From NCBI GenBank assembly GCA_003551405.1, contig PUMO01000039.1, positions 1 to 9,525 of the forward strand: a stretch of DNA of 9,525 bases, read 5' to 3'. Position numbers and translations under genes: made by a program. The notes beneath the pieces were generated by a model. The model saw nothing but the letters and a program-made list of their open reading frames with translations, searched no databases and was not told the DNA's origin. The DNA comes from Mollicutes bacterium. Its GTDB lineage: Bacteria > Bacillota_I > Bacilli_A > Izemoplasmatales > Izemoplasmataceae. Below, one piece after another: positions 1 through 6,610 of the stretch. The first letter of the stretch is position 1; every line of letters begins with the position of its first letter.

Positions 1-864
1 GACCGATAACGTGCCTGCCACAACTTGACGGCCCCCATAAAGGAAAATGATAATCGTAGAAATCATAAAAAGCATATACATAGTCGGGCGATAAATCGCA
101 AAGACTAAGAGTTCACGAAGTTCACTGTTTTTAAGTTCTGTGTTAATGGCAGTGAACTCTTCTTGTTTTTCGTCTTCCTTATTAAAGATTTGTACCACTT
201 TCATGCCTGATAGGTGTTCGGCGAGAAAGCCGTTTACCCGAGACATGTTGGCACGAACCACACGGTAAGCGCGGCGTGAAAAACGTCTGAAAATGAAGGA
301 AAACAAAATGATAAAGGGCGTAACACCCAAAATAAGGGTAGCGAGTTCAGCATTTAAAATGAACATCGCCGACAAAATCCCCACAATCATCAACAGATTT
401 CTAAATACGTTGACCACAACGGTTGTATACATCTCATTGAGCGTCTGGGTATCGTTGGTCACACGCGTGACCAGTTTACCTGTTGGGACTTTGTTGAAGT
501 ATTCAATATCTTGCTTTTCAACATGGGTGAATACCTCTTCGCGCATGTTGTAAACAATCTGTTGACCAGTCTTTTGTAAAATCATTGTTTGCATGTATTC
601 AAAGACACCGGTCAAAATAACTGATATGGCAAATAATATGAGCACAATTGTTAAAAATTCTGTGTCAATGGGTCGCTCGGCCAATATGTCGATGGAAACC
701 CCAATTGCATAAGGTTCAACGAGCGCAAAAGCAACCGACAAAATCATCAATATTGCAGTGATGATGAAGGCAGGAACGAACGGCTTGGCATAGGATGCCA
801 AGCGTTTAAGTATTACTTTGTCAGAATAGGTGTGCAGCCGTTTATCCGTATCGATATCGTACAT
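1..864 (-). CDS. ABC exporter half-transporter, second subunit (partial, C-terminal part outside window)
   Basis: This open frame begins with ATG at 864 (MYDIDTDKRLHTYSDK) and runs 288 codons to the window edge without a stop. It covers only the transmembrane domain of a type I ABC exporter. Hydrophobic helices lie at about residues 30-49, 69-88, 148-190 (two) and 255-275. The stretch VTRVTNDTQTLNEM (about 144-157) and the loop HLSGMKVVQIFNKEDE (about 235-250) are typical of the intracellular coupling regions of this family. The ATPase domain is off-window. The start is secure: GGAGGG at 876-871 sits 6 nt upstream, and the ATG overlaps the TAA of the preceding subunit by one base (TAATG), indicating translational coupling. 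Together with the preceding gene it should form a heterodimeric multidrug-type exporter in the cytoplasmic membrane (BmrCD/LmrCD/TM287-288 type). This subunit is expected to carry the catalytic Glu in its Walker B, which cannot be checked here. The exported substrate is unknown. Confidence 0.9.
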   Translation of the reverse strand, partial: MYDIDTDKRLHTYSDKVILKRLASYAKPFVPAFIITAILMILSVAFALVEPYAIGVSIDILAERPIDTEFLTIVLILFAISVILTGVFEYMQTMILQKTGQQIVYNMREEVFTHVEKQDIEYFNKVPTGKLVTRVTNDTQTLNEMYTTVVVNVFRNLLMIVGILSAMFILNAELATLILGVTPFIILFSFIFRRFSRRAYRVVRANMSRVNGFLAEHLSGMKVVQIFNKEDEKQEEFTAINTELKNSELRELLVFAIYRPTMYMLFMISTIIIFLYGGRQVVAGTLSV

Positions 865-2660
865 TATTGTCCCTCCACTTCGTCTTCGAGTTGTTGGCGT
901 TCCACGAGGTCGCGGTAAAATTCACAGCGCGCTTCTAATTCTTCATGGGTGCCGACATCGAGAATTTCACCGTTATCAATCACCACGATTTTATCTGCGT
1001 TTTTGACTGTGGAAATTCGGTGCGCAATCATAATGGTTGTTTTGCCTTTGCGTAATTTACGCAAGTTTCTAAGAATCTTTTCCTCTGTTGAGGTATCTAC
1101 AGCACTGACCGAATCATCCATAATTAGGATTGGCGGATTTTTCGCAAGTGCCCTGGCGATGGAAACGCGTTGCTTTTGTCCACCCGACAAGGTGACACCG
1201 CGCTCACCGATCACGGTTTCATATCCGTGTTTAAACTGTACAATGTTGTCATGCACATCAGAAAGCTCCGCAACCTCTTGAATTTTATCCATATCCGCGC
1301 GGTCATCATCGACACCGAGCGCAATATTGTTTTTAATGGTATCTGAGAATAAGAACCCATCTTGTGGTACATATCCGATATCTTCACGGATTTTCTTAAA
1401 CGGGATTTTCATAATGTCCACACCATCGATTAAGAGCGAATTCTCTTCAAGGTTATAAAGTCTCAATAGTAAATCGACAATGCTTGTTTTTCCTGAACCA
1501 GTGCGTCCGAGAATACCGACCATTTCACCGGCCGAAACATCAAAGGTTATATTTTTAAGCGCCGGTTCATCACCTTCCTCAGCATCTGGATAAGAAAACG
1601 TCAAGTTATTGAATTCAATGTCGCCGCGGATTTCTTCAATATCCACGACATTTTCATCATCCACAATATCAATCGGTTCATCAAGAATGGATTCAATTCG
1701 CTTAAGACTGGCCTTCCCGCGAGAGCGTACATTAATGATCATGGAAATTGCCATCATCGGCCAGATCAACATGGAAAAATAACTGAGGAATGCGACCAAA
1801 TCACCGATCGTGAAAGGATCCGCCGTATCCTGCGTAAGCTCAACAAGTTGCATGCCATAAAAAATCATGAGTACAAACGAAAGGGAAACTATGATGCGTG
1901 TTAACGCTCTAAAAAGCATCTGCATGCGCGCAAAAAGTATATTTTTGTCGCGCGCATTTTTATTCGCTTTAAGAAAATGTCTGATTTCCTTGTCCTCTTT
2001 AACAAATGATTTAATGACATCGATGCCACTTAAGGATTCCTGGACATCGTCACTTAAATACTCAAACGCTTCTTGGGCACGGCGAAAACGCTGACGCATG
2101 ATATTGCCCAGCGTAATCCCCAGTACTGCCAAGATGAAAAGGGGCACCGCGAGTACCAAGGTCATGCGCGCATCAATCATAAACATGCGCATAAACACAA
2201 GACCACCAAGGAAAATCATATCAACAAGCATAATCATACCTGGACCTGTTGCACGTCTTACGGCTTGAATGTCATTAATAAAATACGCCATCAAACCGCC
2301 GACTTTACGTTCTGAATAAAAACGGGGGGATAGTTTGAGTGCATGGTCAAACATATCATTGCGCAGTTCATAAACGAGCCGGCGAGACCCGCCCATGATG
2401 CCAAGACGCCACAAAAAGCGCCCACCAACAATCAAGGCCGCAATCAGGCTCAATGTTAATAAAAGATCGTTGATTATGCCTAAAATTTGCCCTTCGCTAT
2501 ATTCACCCGCTCGGTATGCTTCTAAATCATCAACGAGATTACCGATGATTTCAGGTACTTCGAGTTGTGCAAGGTCCACAACCAACAGTGAAATAATCCC
2601 CATTAAAAAATAAGGGAGAAATTTCAAATAATACTTGTTAATCGATTTTGAAAAAATCAT
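864..2660 (-). CDS. ABC exporter half-transporter, degenerate-site subunit (BmrC/LmrC/YheI-like)
   Basis: This 598-residue protein has the transmembrane-then-ATPase layout of a type I ABC exporter, and its length is close to BmrC (YheI). Membrane helices occupy about residues 13-32, 62-82, 140-185 (two), 255-272 and 287-310. In the ATPase domain the Walker A is GRTGSGKT (385-392), Q-loop Gln is 433, the X-loop region is 481-490 and the signature LSGGQ is 491-495. Walker B is ILIMD (511-515) and the H-loop His is 547. The residue after Walker B is Asp516, not the catalytic Glu (MDDSVSAVD). In heterodimeric exporters this substitution marks the subunit that forms the non-hydrolysing ATP site. 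The start is ATG at 2660, with AGGTG 7 nt upstream inside the end of the MarR gene, and only 4 bp separate the two genes. Its stop overlaps the next subunit's ATG. The likely role is efflux of a toxic or amphipathic compound, controlled by the upstream MarR protein; the substrate is not predictable. Confidence 0.93.
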   Translation of the reverse strand: MIFSKSINKYYLKFLPYFLMGIISLLVVDLAQLEVPEIIGNLVDDLEAYRAGEYSEGQILGIINDLLLTLSLIAALIVGGRFLWRLGIMGGSRRLVYELRNDMFDHALKLSPRFYSERKVGGLMAYFINDIQAVRRATGPGMIMLVDMIFLGGLVFMRMFMIDARMTLVLAVPLFILAVLGITLGNIMRQRFRRAQEAFEYLSDDVQESLSGIDVIKSFVKEDKEIRHFLKANKNARDKNILFARMQMLFRALTRIIVSLSFVLMIFYGMQLVELTQDTADPFTIGDLVAFLSYFSMLIWPMMAISMIINVRSRGKASLKRIESILDEPIDIVDDENVVDIEEIRGDIEFNNLTFSYPDAEEGDEPALKNITFDVSAGEMVGILGRTGSGKTSIVDLLLRLYNLEENSLLIDGVDIMKIPFKKIREDIGYVPQDGFLFSDTIKNNIALGVDDDRADMDKIQEVAELSDVHDNIVQFKHGYETVIGERGVTLSGGQKQRVSIARALAKNPPILIMDDSVSAVDTSTEEKILRNLRKLRKGKTTIMIAHRISTVKNADKIVVIDNGEILDVGTHEELEARCEFYRDLVERQQLEDEVEGQ

Positions 2661-2664
2661 AAAT

Positions 2665-3084
2665 CTACACCTGTCCTATCTTGTTGAAAAGTTTAACGAG
2701 TTGTTCTATTTCCGTTTCACTTAGACGCGACTTAATCTTTTCAAGGGCCAAGTCACTCTCTAAACGGTTGGTTTTTGCAAGGAGTTCCCCGCGTTTTGTC
2801 AATGTTATGTTAATTACACGGTTATCATCATTACAGCGTTTGCGTTTAACGACACCCGTATCCTCAAATTTTTTGACAATTTCGCTCACTGTCGGTTTTG
2901 AAAGATTAAATTGAGCAGCCAATTCACTCATCGTCAAACTGCCGGCTTGATCGAGTGCTTTTAAATATTTGAACTGTCCTTCTTTTAATTCTTTTAAATC
3001 CAAACTTTCATAGACTTCCCTGCAAGAGTCAAAATACATTTTCAAAAATGCATTGAATGCTTGACGCATTGTTTCTTTTTCCAT
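2665..3084 (-). CDS. MarR-family transcriptional regulator of the efflux operon
   Basis: This is a 139-residue winged-helix regulator, within the usual MarR size of 135-160. An N-terminal dimerisation helix is followed by a helix-turn-helix at about 51-72 (TMSELAAQFNLSKPTVSEIV). The wing lies at about 81-99 and keeps the family's Asp and Arg (D87, R89 in NDDNRVINITLTKRG). A C-terminal helix pair lies at 101-139. The frame is open upstream to a TTG at 3096, but ATG at 3084 is preferred because GGGGG at 3094-3090 then sits 5 nt upstream. That ribosome site is weak, consistent with low repressor synthesis. It is the first gene of a MarR-ABC-ABC operon, and its own promoter contains a strong palindrome over the predicted transcription start. 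By family precedent it should bind that site as a dimer and release when a small-molecule ligand, probably a substrate of the exporter, binds. Cys21 and Cys84 exist, but redox sensing is only a possibility. Confidence 0.92.
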   Translation of the reverse strand: MEKETMRQAFNAFLKMYFDSCREVYESLDLKELKEGQFKYLKALDQAGSLTMSELAAQFNLSKPTVSEIVKKFEDTGVVKRKRCNDDNRVINITLTKRGELLAKTNRLESDLALEKIKSRLSETEIEQLVKLFNKIGQV

Positions 3085-3099
3085 AGAAACCCCCAATAG

Positions 3100-3122
3100 T
3101 TAGTTAGGTTTTACCTAAATAA
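3100..3122. promoter_or_regulatory. Predicted MarR operator palindrome
   Basis: The core is a perfect inverted repeat, TTAGGT-TTT-ACCTAA (3104-3118). After one mismatched pair it continues with TTA/TAA arms at 3100-3102 and 3120-3122. The size and half-site spacing suit a MarR dimer. It begins at the last base of the -10 box and covers the predicted start of transcription, so a bound dimer would block initiation. Binding is inferred, not shown. Confidence 0.75.
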
Positions 3123-3149
3123 TTATACTGTAAAATGACTCTTTGTCAA
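3122..3149 (-). promoter_or_regulatory. Sigma-A-type promoter of the marR-ABC-ABC operon
   Basis: On the minus strand a perfect TTGACA (3149-3144) is followed after 16 bases by a perfect TATAAT (3127-3122). Transcription should start near 3115, about 30 nt before the MarR start codon. The -10 box abuts the palindromic operator. Confidence 0.85.
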
Positions 3150-3181
3150 CATGAATACTAAAAGAAAGCGTTTATACATAA

Positions 3182-3215
3182 AAAAACGTGTTGACCGTCA
3201 TATCAACACGTTTTT
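3182..3215 (-). terminator. Rho-independent terminator of the surface-protein gene
   Basis: A 13-bp perfect stem pairs 3182-3194 with 3203-3215 (core CGTGTTGA/TCAACACG) around an 8-nt loop. On the minus strand it is followed by a run of seven T. It begins 23 nt after the TAA of the surface-protein gene. The A/T-flanked stem has five T on the plus strand as well, so it could work in both directions. It insulates the MarR promoter from upstream transcription. Confidence 0.88.
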
Positions 3216-3238
3216 AAACTTGACGTTTAGTTCTTATT

Positions 3239-4822
3239 TTATGTTTTCTTAAGACGTTTCTTTTTGATGAAAATGAGTGTGCCCGCGGTTATCATGGCCG
3301 TTAAACCAATGAGTAAATTGGTAGGCATCAAAGAAGCATTCTTTGGTTCAACATTAAGATAAGCAGCTTGTTCAAGCACGTCACCGGCATCATTATAGAG
3401 TTCTACATTTACTTGATGTTCACCGGCTTCAGGGTTATATAGATCGTAATCATCCGTTATGACAATCCCACTTGGATTAAAATCCCTAAGTGTTGCGGAC
3501 GTTTTAAAGTGATTGAGTAATTCATCATGGGTAATCCGCGTGCCTTCAATAATGTCGATGCGTTCATGGACACTAAACATTGGGGGAATGTCGTCAATGA
3601 CGTTCAATGTCAACGTGTGACTTCCGGTATTCCCTGATGCGTCTGAAGCTTCCATTTTAATTGTAAAGACCCCCACATCTCCCATGACATAATTATTTTC
3701 AATGAGTGTAATATCACTGGCATCAAGGGTTGTATCCTGATTGTCTTCTATAAATAATGATTCGATATATGTATCAATATCAAACGTCTCAGTGTAAGAT
3801 ATGGTCTGTTCATTTGGACCCATAATCACCGGTGGCAAATAGTCTTTCAGTGTAATTGTGAATGTTTCTTGAACTGTCGTGCCTGCGTCATTTTCAATTT
3901 CTATCTCAAAGGCGTACGTTCCAATTGCAGTCTTGTTTGATGAATAGTCATCATGAATGATTGTGTAATCATTGAGTGTGCCTTCATAATCGTCATAGAA
4001 ACTAAATTCATCTTGAATATGGTCATCAAGCGTTGGCGCGGTTTCCACATCAAACACATGGTCGCTCGGTCCATTAATTTCAGGAACCCCGTCATTGATA
4101 ACATCGATGATCAAATGAAAATACGCTATATTCCCACTTGCGTCTTCAACGCTTAAATGCACATCATATTCACCTGTTGTTGATGCGTGATCAGTGTAAT
4201 CATCATGTACGATTTCGATGTCATCACTCAAATCCCCATCAATTTCATCATAGGCATGAATATTTTCTTCGACCAGTGTCGTGAGTGCGCGTGTTTCGGG
4301 ATAACTCACGTCCAAGGACCCAACCGCATCAAATTCCAAGTCGCTTTCTTCGTGTGTTTCTTCCTCACCGGAAATAAACGGTTCATATAAAACATAATCC
4401 GCGCCCTTGGCAAGCATGATTTCTTCCGTTCCCCACATCGCAAAGTGCTGATAGGCATTTTGACCGCTCAAGACAAAATCAAATTCATTTGCATCGCCGG
4501 TTTCAAATGCACAGATGTAAGTGTGAGAAAGGATTTCACACGATGATTCATCCGTTAGGTCCTTTTGAAGCACCACTTCACCGTCCATTCGAATCTCTAA
4601 ATCAAAGAAGGCGTACATGTAAAAATTCATGTGATACGTTGCATTGGGCTCAAGTTCAATTGGTGTTTTGGTGAACATTGAATTTGAATCCTCATCACCA
4701 TCAACATGGTCAGGGTTTAGCCAGTTTTCTCCTTGTGGGACCATTGACGCATTGGTTTGTGGGATCATTATCATCATCCCAAGCATCATCATTCCTAAAA
4801 GTATAGTTTTTATTTTAATCAC
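3239..4822 (-). CDS. Secreted, membrane-anchored protein with four Ig-like (DUF5011/HYR-like) repeats
   Basis: This 527-residue protein has a signal peptide (about 1-25: two Lys, then a methionine-rich core MMMLGMMIMI, ending QTNA|S). An N-terminal region at about 27-150 is not recognised; it has two cysteines (95, 104) that could pair. An acidic linker follows (about 152-166). Four tandem beta-sandwich repeats occupy about 167-243, 247-326, 330-409 and 412-492. They share a DUF5011/HYR pattern: DxPPxI-like boundaries, DGDL or its equivalent, a (H/D/N)(D/N)(D/N)Y turn, then GxYxxxxxxxDAxGN. A transmembrane helix lies at about 502-519, followed by KKKRLKK. No LPXTG motif precedes the helix (the sequence reads LMPTN), so the protein is probably held by the helix rather than by sortase. 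It is strongly acidic. A role in surface adhesion, ligand binding or display is inferred from architecture only. The first codon of the frame is GTG at 4822, with an in-frame TAG three codons upstream; later ATGs would lose the charged start of the signal peptide. It is monocistronic, with terminators on both sides. Confidence 0.82.
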   Translation of the reverse strand: MIKIKTILLGMMMLGMMIMIPQTNASMVPQGENWLNPDHVDGDEDSNSMFTKTPIELEPNATYHMNFYMYAFFDLEIRMDGEVVLQKDLTDESSCEILSHTYICAFETGDANEFDFVLSGQNAYQHFAMWGTEEIMLAKGADYVLYEPFISGEEETHEESDLEFDAVGSLDVSYPETRALTTLVEENIHAYDEIDGDLSDDIEIVHDDYTDHASTTGEYDVHLSVEDASGNIAYFHLIIDVINDGVPEINGPSDHVFDVETAPTLDDHIQDEFSFYDDYEGTLNDYTIIHDDYSSNKTAIGTYAFEIEIENDAGTTVQETFTITLKDYLPPVIMGPNEQTISYTETFDIDTYIESLFIEDNQDTTLDASDITLIENNYVMGDVGVFTIKMEASDASGNTGSHTLTLNVIDDIPPMFSVHERIDIIEGTRITHDELLNHFKTSATLRDFNPSGIVITDDYDLYNPEAGEHQVNVELYNDAGDVLEQAAYLNVEPKNASLMPTNLLIGLTAMITAGTLIFIKKKRLKKT

Positions 4823-4851
4823 CTCAGGCTAATCATACGAGGCATACGGTG

Positions 4852-4880
4852 ATTTTACTCAAAAAAAGATGCTTGTTCAA
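4852..4880 (-). promoter_or_regulatory. Possible promoter of the surface-protein gene, overlapping the preceding terminator
   Basis: On the minus strand TTGAAC (4880-4875) and TAAAAT (4857-4852) are separated by 17 bases, a reasonable sigma-A match. Transcription would start near 4845, about 22 nt before the GTG start codon. The -35 box lies inside the terminator hairpin of the upstream operon. Because terminators bracket this gene, a promoter must lie in this short interval. Confidence 0.55.
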
Positions 4881-4890
4881 AACAAGCATC
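4861..4890 (-). terminator. Rho-independent terminator of the liv/CoA-transferase/hydrolase operon
   Basis: A perfect 10-bp stem pairs 4868-4877 with 4881-4890 (GATGCTTGTT/AACAAGCATC) around a 3-nt loop, with seven T following on the minus strand. The stem starts within the TGA stop of the last hydrolase gene (4889-4891), so termination and translation end are nearly superimposed. Confidence 0.9.
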
Positions 4891-5773
4891 ATTCCTTTAA
4901 AAAGGCTAAAATTTGACTGCTGAGTTCGCACGGTCTATCGGTGATGGGTGAATGGGAGCCATCATCATAAATATGACCCCGTGCATTTTTCAATGCGTTC
5001 AGTGTTTCTTCATACATCTCACGTGTGATGACGCGATCGTTTAAGCCATAAATGCTTAAGGTTTTATGGGTGACATCATCAATGCTGCCATCACCCGGGG
5101 CAACACCATTGGGTGTTTTAGACATGTTAAAAGTCATGAGCGCCCAATCCACATCCACCAAATTACGCTGCTTGAGCGTTTCGGTGAGGTACATGTCGAA
5201 ATCACTTTCTTCTGGTGTTTTGACGTTATAAATGGCCGCTTGCCAGATAGAAGCCATGGTCTCATGGTCGTTACTTTTCATTGCATTGAATGCAGGCACG
5301 ACTTGGAGTGGGTCTTTGGCCATGTTTTCTTTGGTTGTATAAAGTTTGTTTGTCGGCTGCATGTTGGCATCTTTTTGATAGATGGGATACCCGCGGTATG
5401 AGCAACTTTCCAAAAGCACAATGCGGCCAATATGACTGGGGAATTTTGCGGCCATTTTTAGCGCCACACCCCCACCCGTTGACCAGCCAATCACATGGGT
5501 GCGTTTAATGGAAAGCTGATCGAGCAAATCCATTAAGTCATTCGCAAAATCGCCCAGTTTCTCAATAGAACGGTGATAGGTCGAATCACCAAAACCCCGT
5601 AAATCCGGCACCAACACATTATAATCATCCCGCAACCTTTCAATAATGGGTGAAAAATGGACCCCACTGCTCATATTGCCGTGAATGAGCAACAAGGTTT
5701 CTTTATTCGCTTTTTGAAAGTAATATTGGTAGGCGAGCGTTTCTTTATTGTTAAGTCTTAAGGTATCTTTCAT
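4889..5773 (-). CDS. Alpha/beta hydrolase (second of two adjacent)
   Basis: This 294-residue protein is a complete alpha/beta-hydrolase fold enzyme. The oxyanion-hole HG is at 31-32 (LLLIHGNMSSG), and PDLRGFGDS (56-64) is the typical strand-to-loop segment. The nucleophile elbow GWSTGG places Ser98 as the nucleophile. Asp246 (GLNDRVI) is the likely acid and His274 (DGSHSPITDRP) the base. A cap region lies at about 127-225. There is no signal peptide, so it should be cytoplasmic. The start is ATG at 5773 with AGGAGG at 5784-5779. That site overlaps the stop codon of the preceding hydrolase, leaving 9 bp between the genes. It is the last gene of the operon. Possible substrates are esters, lactones or acyl-CoA thioesters; placement after a CoA-transferase favours an acyl-derived substrate, but the family fold alone does not settle this. 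The preceding hydrolase has the same fold but only patchy similarity, so they may act on different substrates. Confidence 0.9.
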   Translation of the reverse strand: MKDTLRLNNKETLAYQYYFQKANKETLLLIHGNMSSGVHFSPIIERLRDDYNVLVPDLRGFGDSTYHRSIEKLGDFANDLMDLLDQLSIKRTHVIGWSTGGGVALKMAAKFPSHIGRIVLLESCSYRGYPIYQKDANMQPTNKLYTTKENMAKDPLQVVPAFNAMKSNDHETMASIWQAAIYNVKTPEESDFDMYLTETLKQRNLVDVDWALMTFNMSKTPNGVAPGDGSIDDVTHKTLSIYGLNDRVITREMYEETLNALKNARGHIYDDGSHSPITDRPCELSSQILAFLKE

Positions 5774-5782
5774 GATGACCTC

Positions 5783-6610
5783 CTAGTTGATGTCGTAGTG
5801 CGTGGTTTCGTCCAAAAAGAACCCTAAAATGCTTGATGTAAAGAGCTCGGGTTTTTCATACATGCTGGCGTGTCCGCATTCGTAAAAGACATTGAGTGTA
5901 GCATTGGGCATGTGATCAACCAGTTTTTCCTGCTCATAAAGCGGGGTCAAATAATCATGGTCAGCAGCGATTACGATTGTAGGGGTGTGAATATCCTTGA
6001 GTGAGTCAGTGACATCGTGGCCTTCTGCTGAATTGGTCAGGCGCGTCATCGCATCTAGGAAATTCTGGTCTTCAAAAACAGGAAGCAGTTTTTCTTTGCG
6101 GGCGTTCATCCACGCTTCATTCTTGGTATAAAACTGGGGTGAATAGATGTAGGGAATGGTGACATGGTAATACGCTTCACCATTGCCAGTTTTTGCCACT
6201 TTATTCCATCCGCGCCCAATATCACGCAACCACGGCGAAGTGCTCGCAGCCGCATTGAAAAGTGCCAGTTTGGCCAGATAATCCGAATGTTTTGCGGCGA
6301 ACTGTAACGCAACAGAGCCACCATAAGAGATGCCTACCATATAAAGGCTGTGCATATTTAAGTGATCAAACAAGGCTTTGAGCATGCGAACTTGAGTTGC
6401 TTGCGTATAGGGTTCATCCGGCATTTTTTGTGATAAGCCCTGGTCTAAAAAGTCGACGCGAAGCACTTTAAAATGGTTTTTCCATGCCGGTAAAAATGCT
6501 TCCCAGCTTTTATGTGACATCATGATGCCATTTAAGATAACAAGGGTTTTCTCAGCCGTCCCATCAATGGTGTAAAAGACTTCCTTGTTTTCAAATGTGA
6601 ATGTACTCAT
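5783..6610 (-). CDS. Alpha/beta hydrolase (first of two adjacent)
   Basis: This 275-residue protein has the alpha/beta-hydrolase fold. The nucleophile elbow GISYGG (93-98) gives Ser95 as nucleophile. Asp219 (AADHDYLTP) is the likely acid and His247 (ECGHASMYEKPE) the base. RVDFLDQGLS (51-60) matches the conserved DxxGxGxS region. The usual oxyanion HG is replaced by NG (Asn27-Gly28, LVILNGIMMS), a variant found in part of the family. It has no signal peptide and should be cytoplasmic. Its ATG (6610) overlaps the TGA of the CoA-transferase gene by 4 bp (ATGA). Upstream there is only a poor ribosome site, so translation is probably coupled to the transferase, suggesting roughly matched synthesis and a shared pathway. 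Esterase, lactonase, thioesterase or C-C hydrolase activity are all possible; the specific substrate is not visible. Confidence 0.9.
   Translation of the reverse strand: MSTFTFENKEVFYTIDGTAEKTLVILNGIMMSHKSWEAFLPAWKNHFKVLRVDFLDQGLSQKMPDEPYTQATQVRMLKALFDHLNMHSLYMVGISYGGSVALQFAAKHSDYLAKLALFNAAASTSPWLRDIGRGWNKVAKTGNGEAYYHVTIPYIYSPQFYTKNEAWMNARKEKLLPVFEDQNFLDAMTRLTNSAEGHDVTDSLKDIHTPTIVIAADHDYLTPLYEQEKLVDHMPNATLNVFYECGHASMYEKPELFTSSILGFFLDETTHYDIN

Noticed and set aside
949..1281. Plus-strand open frame of 110 codons.
   Set aside because: It is antisense to the ATPase domain of the ABC exporter, with no ribosome site and no recognisable domain.
2665..3096. A MarR protein four residues longer, starting at TTG 3096.
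   Set aside because: ATG 3084 has the only plausible ribosome site (GGGGG, 5 nt upstream), and the extra residues fall outside the usual MarR N-terminus.
4823..4840. Five-codon leader frame (MISLR) ending on the GTG of the surface-protein gene.
   Set aside because: It has no ribosome site upstream and is very short; kept only as part of the start-region observation, not as a gene.
5066..5401. Plus-strand open frame of 111 codons.
   Set aside because: It is antisense to a conserved alpha/beta hydrolase and shows no independent coding signal.
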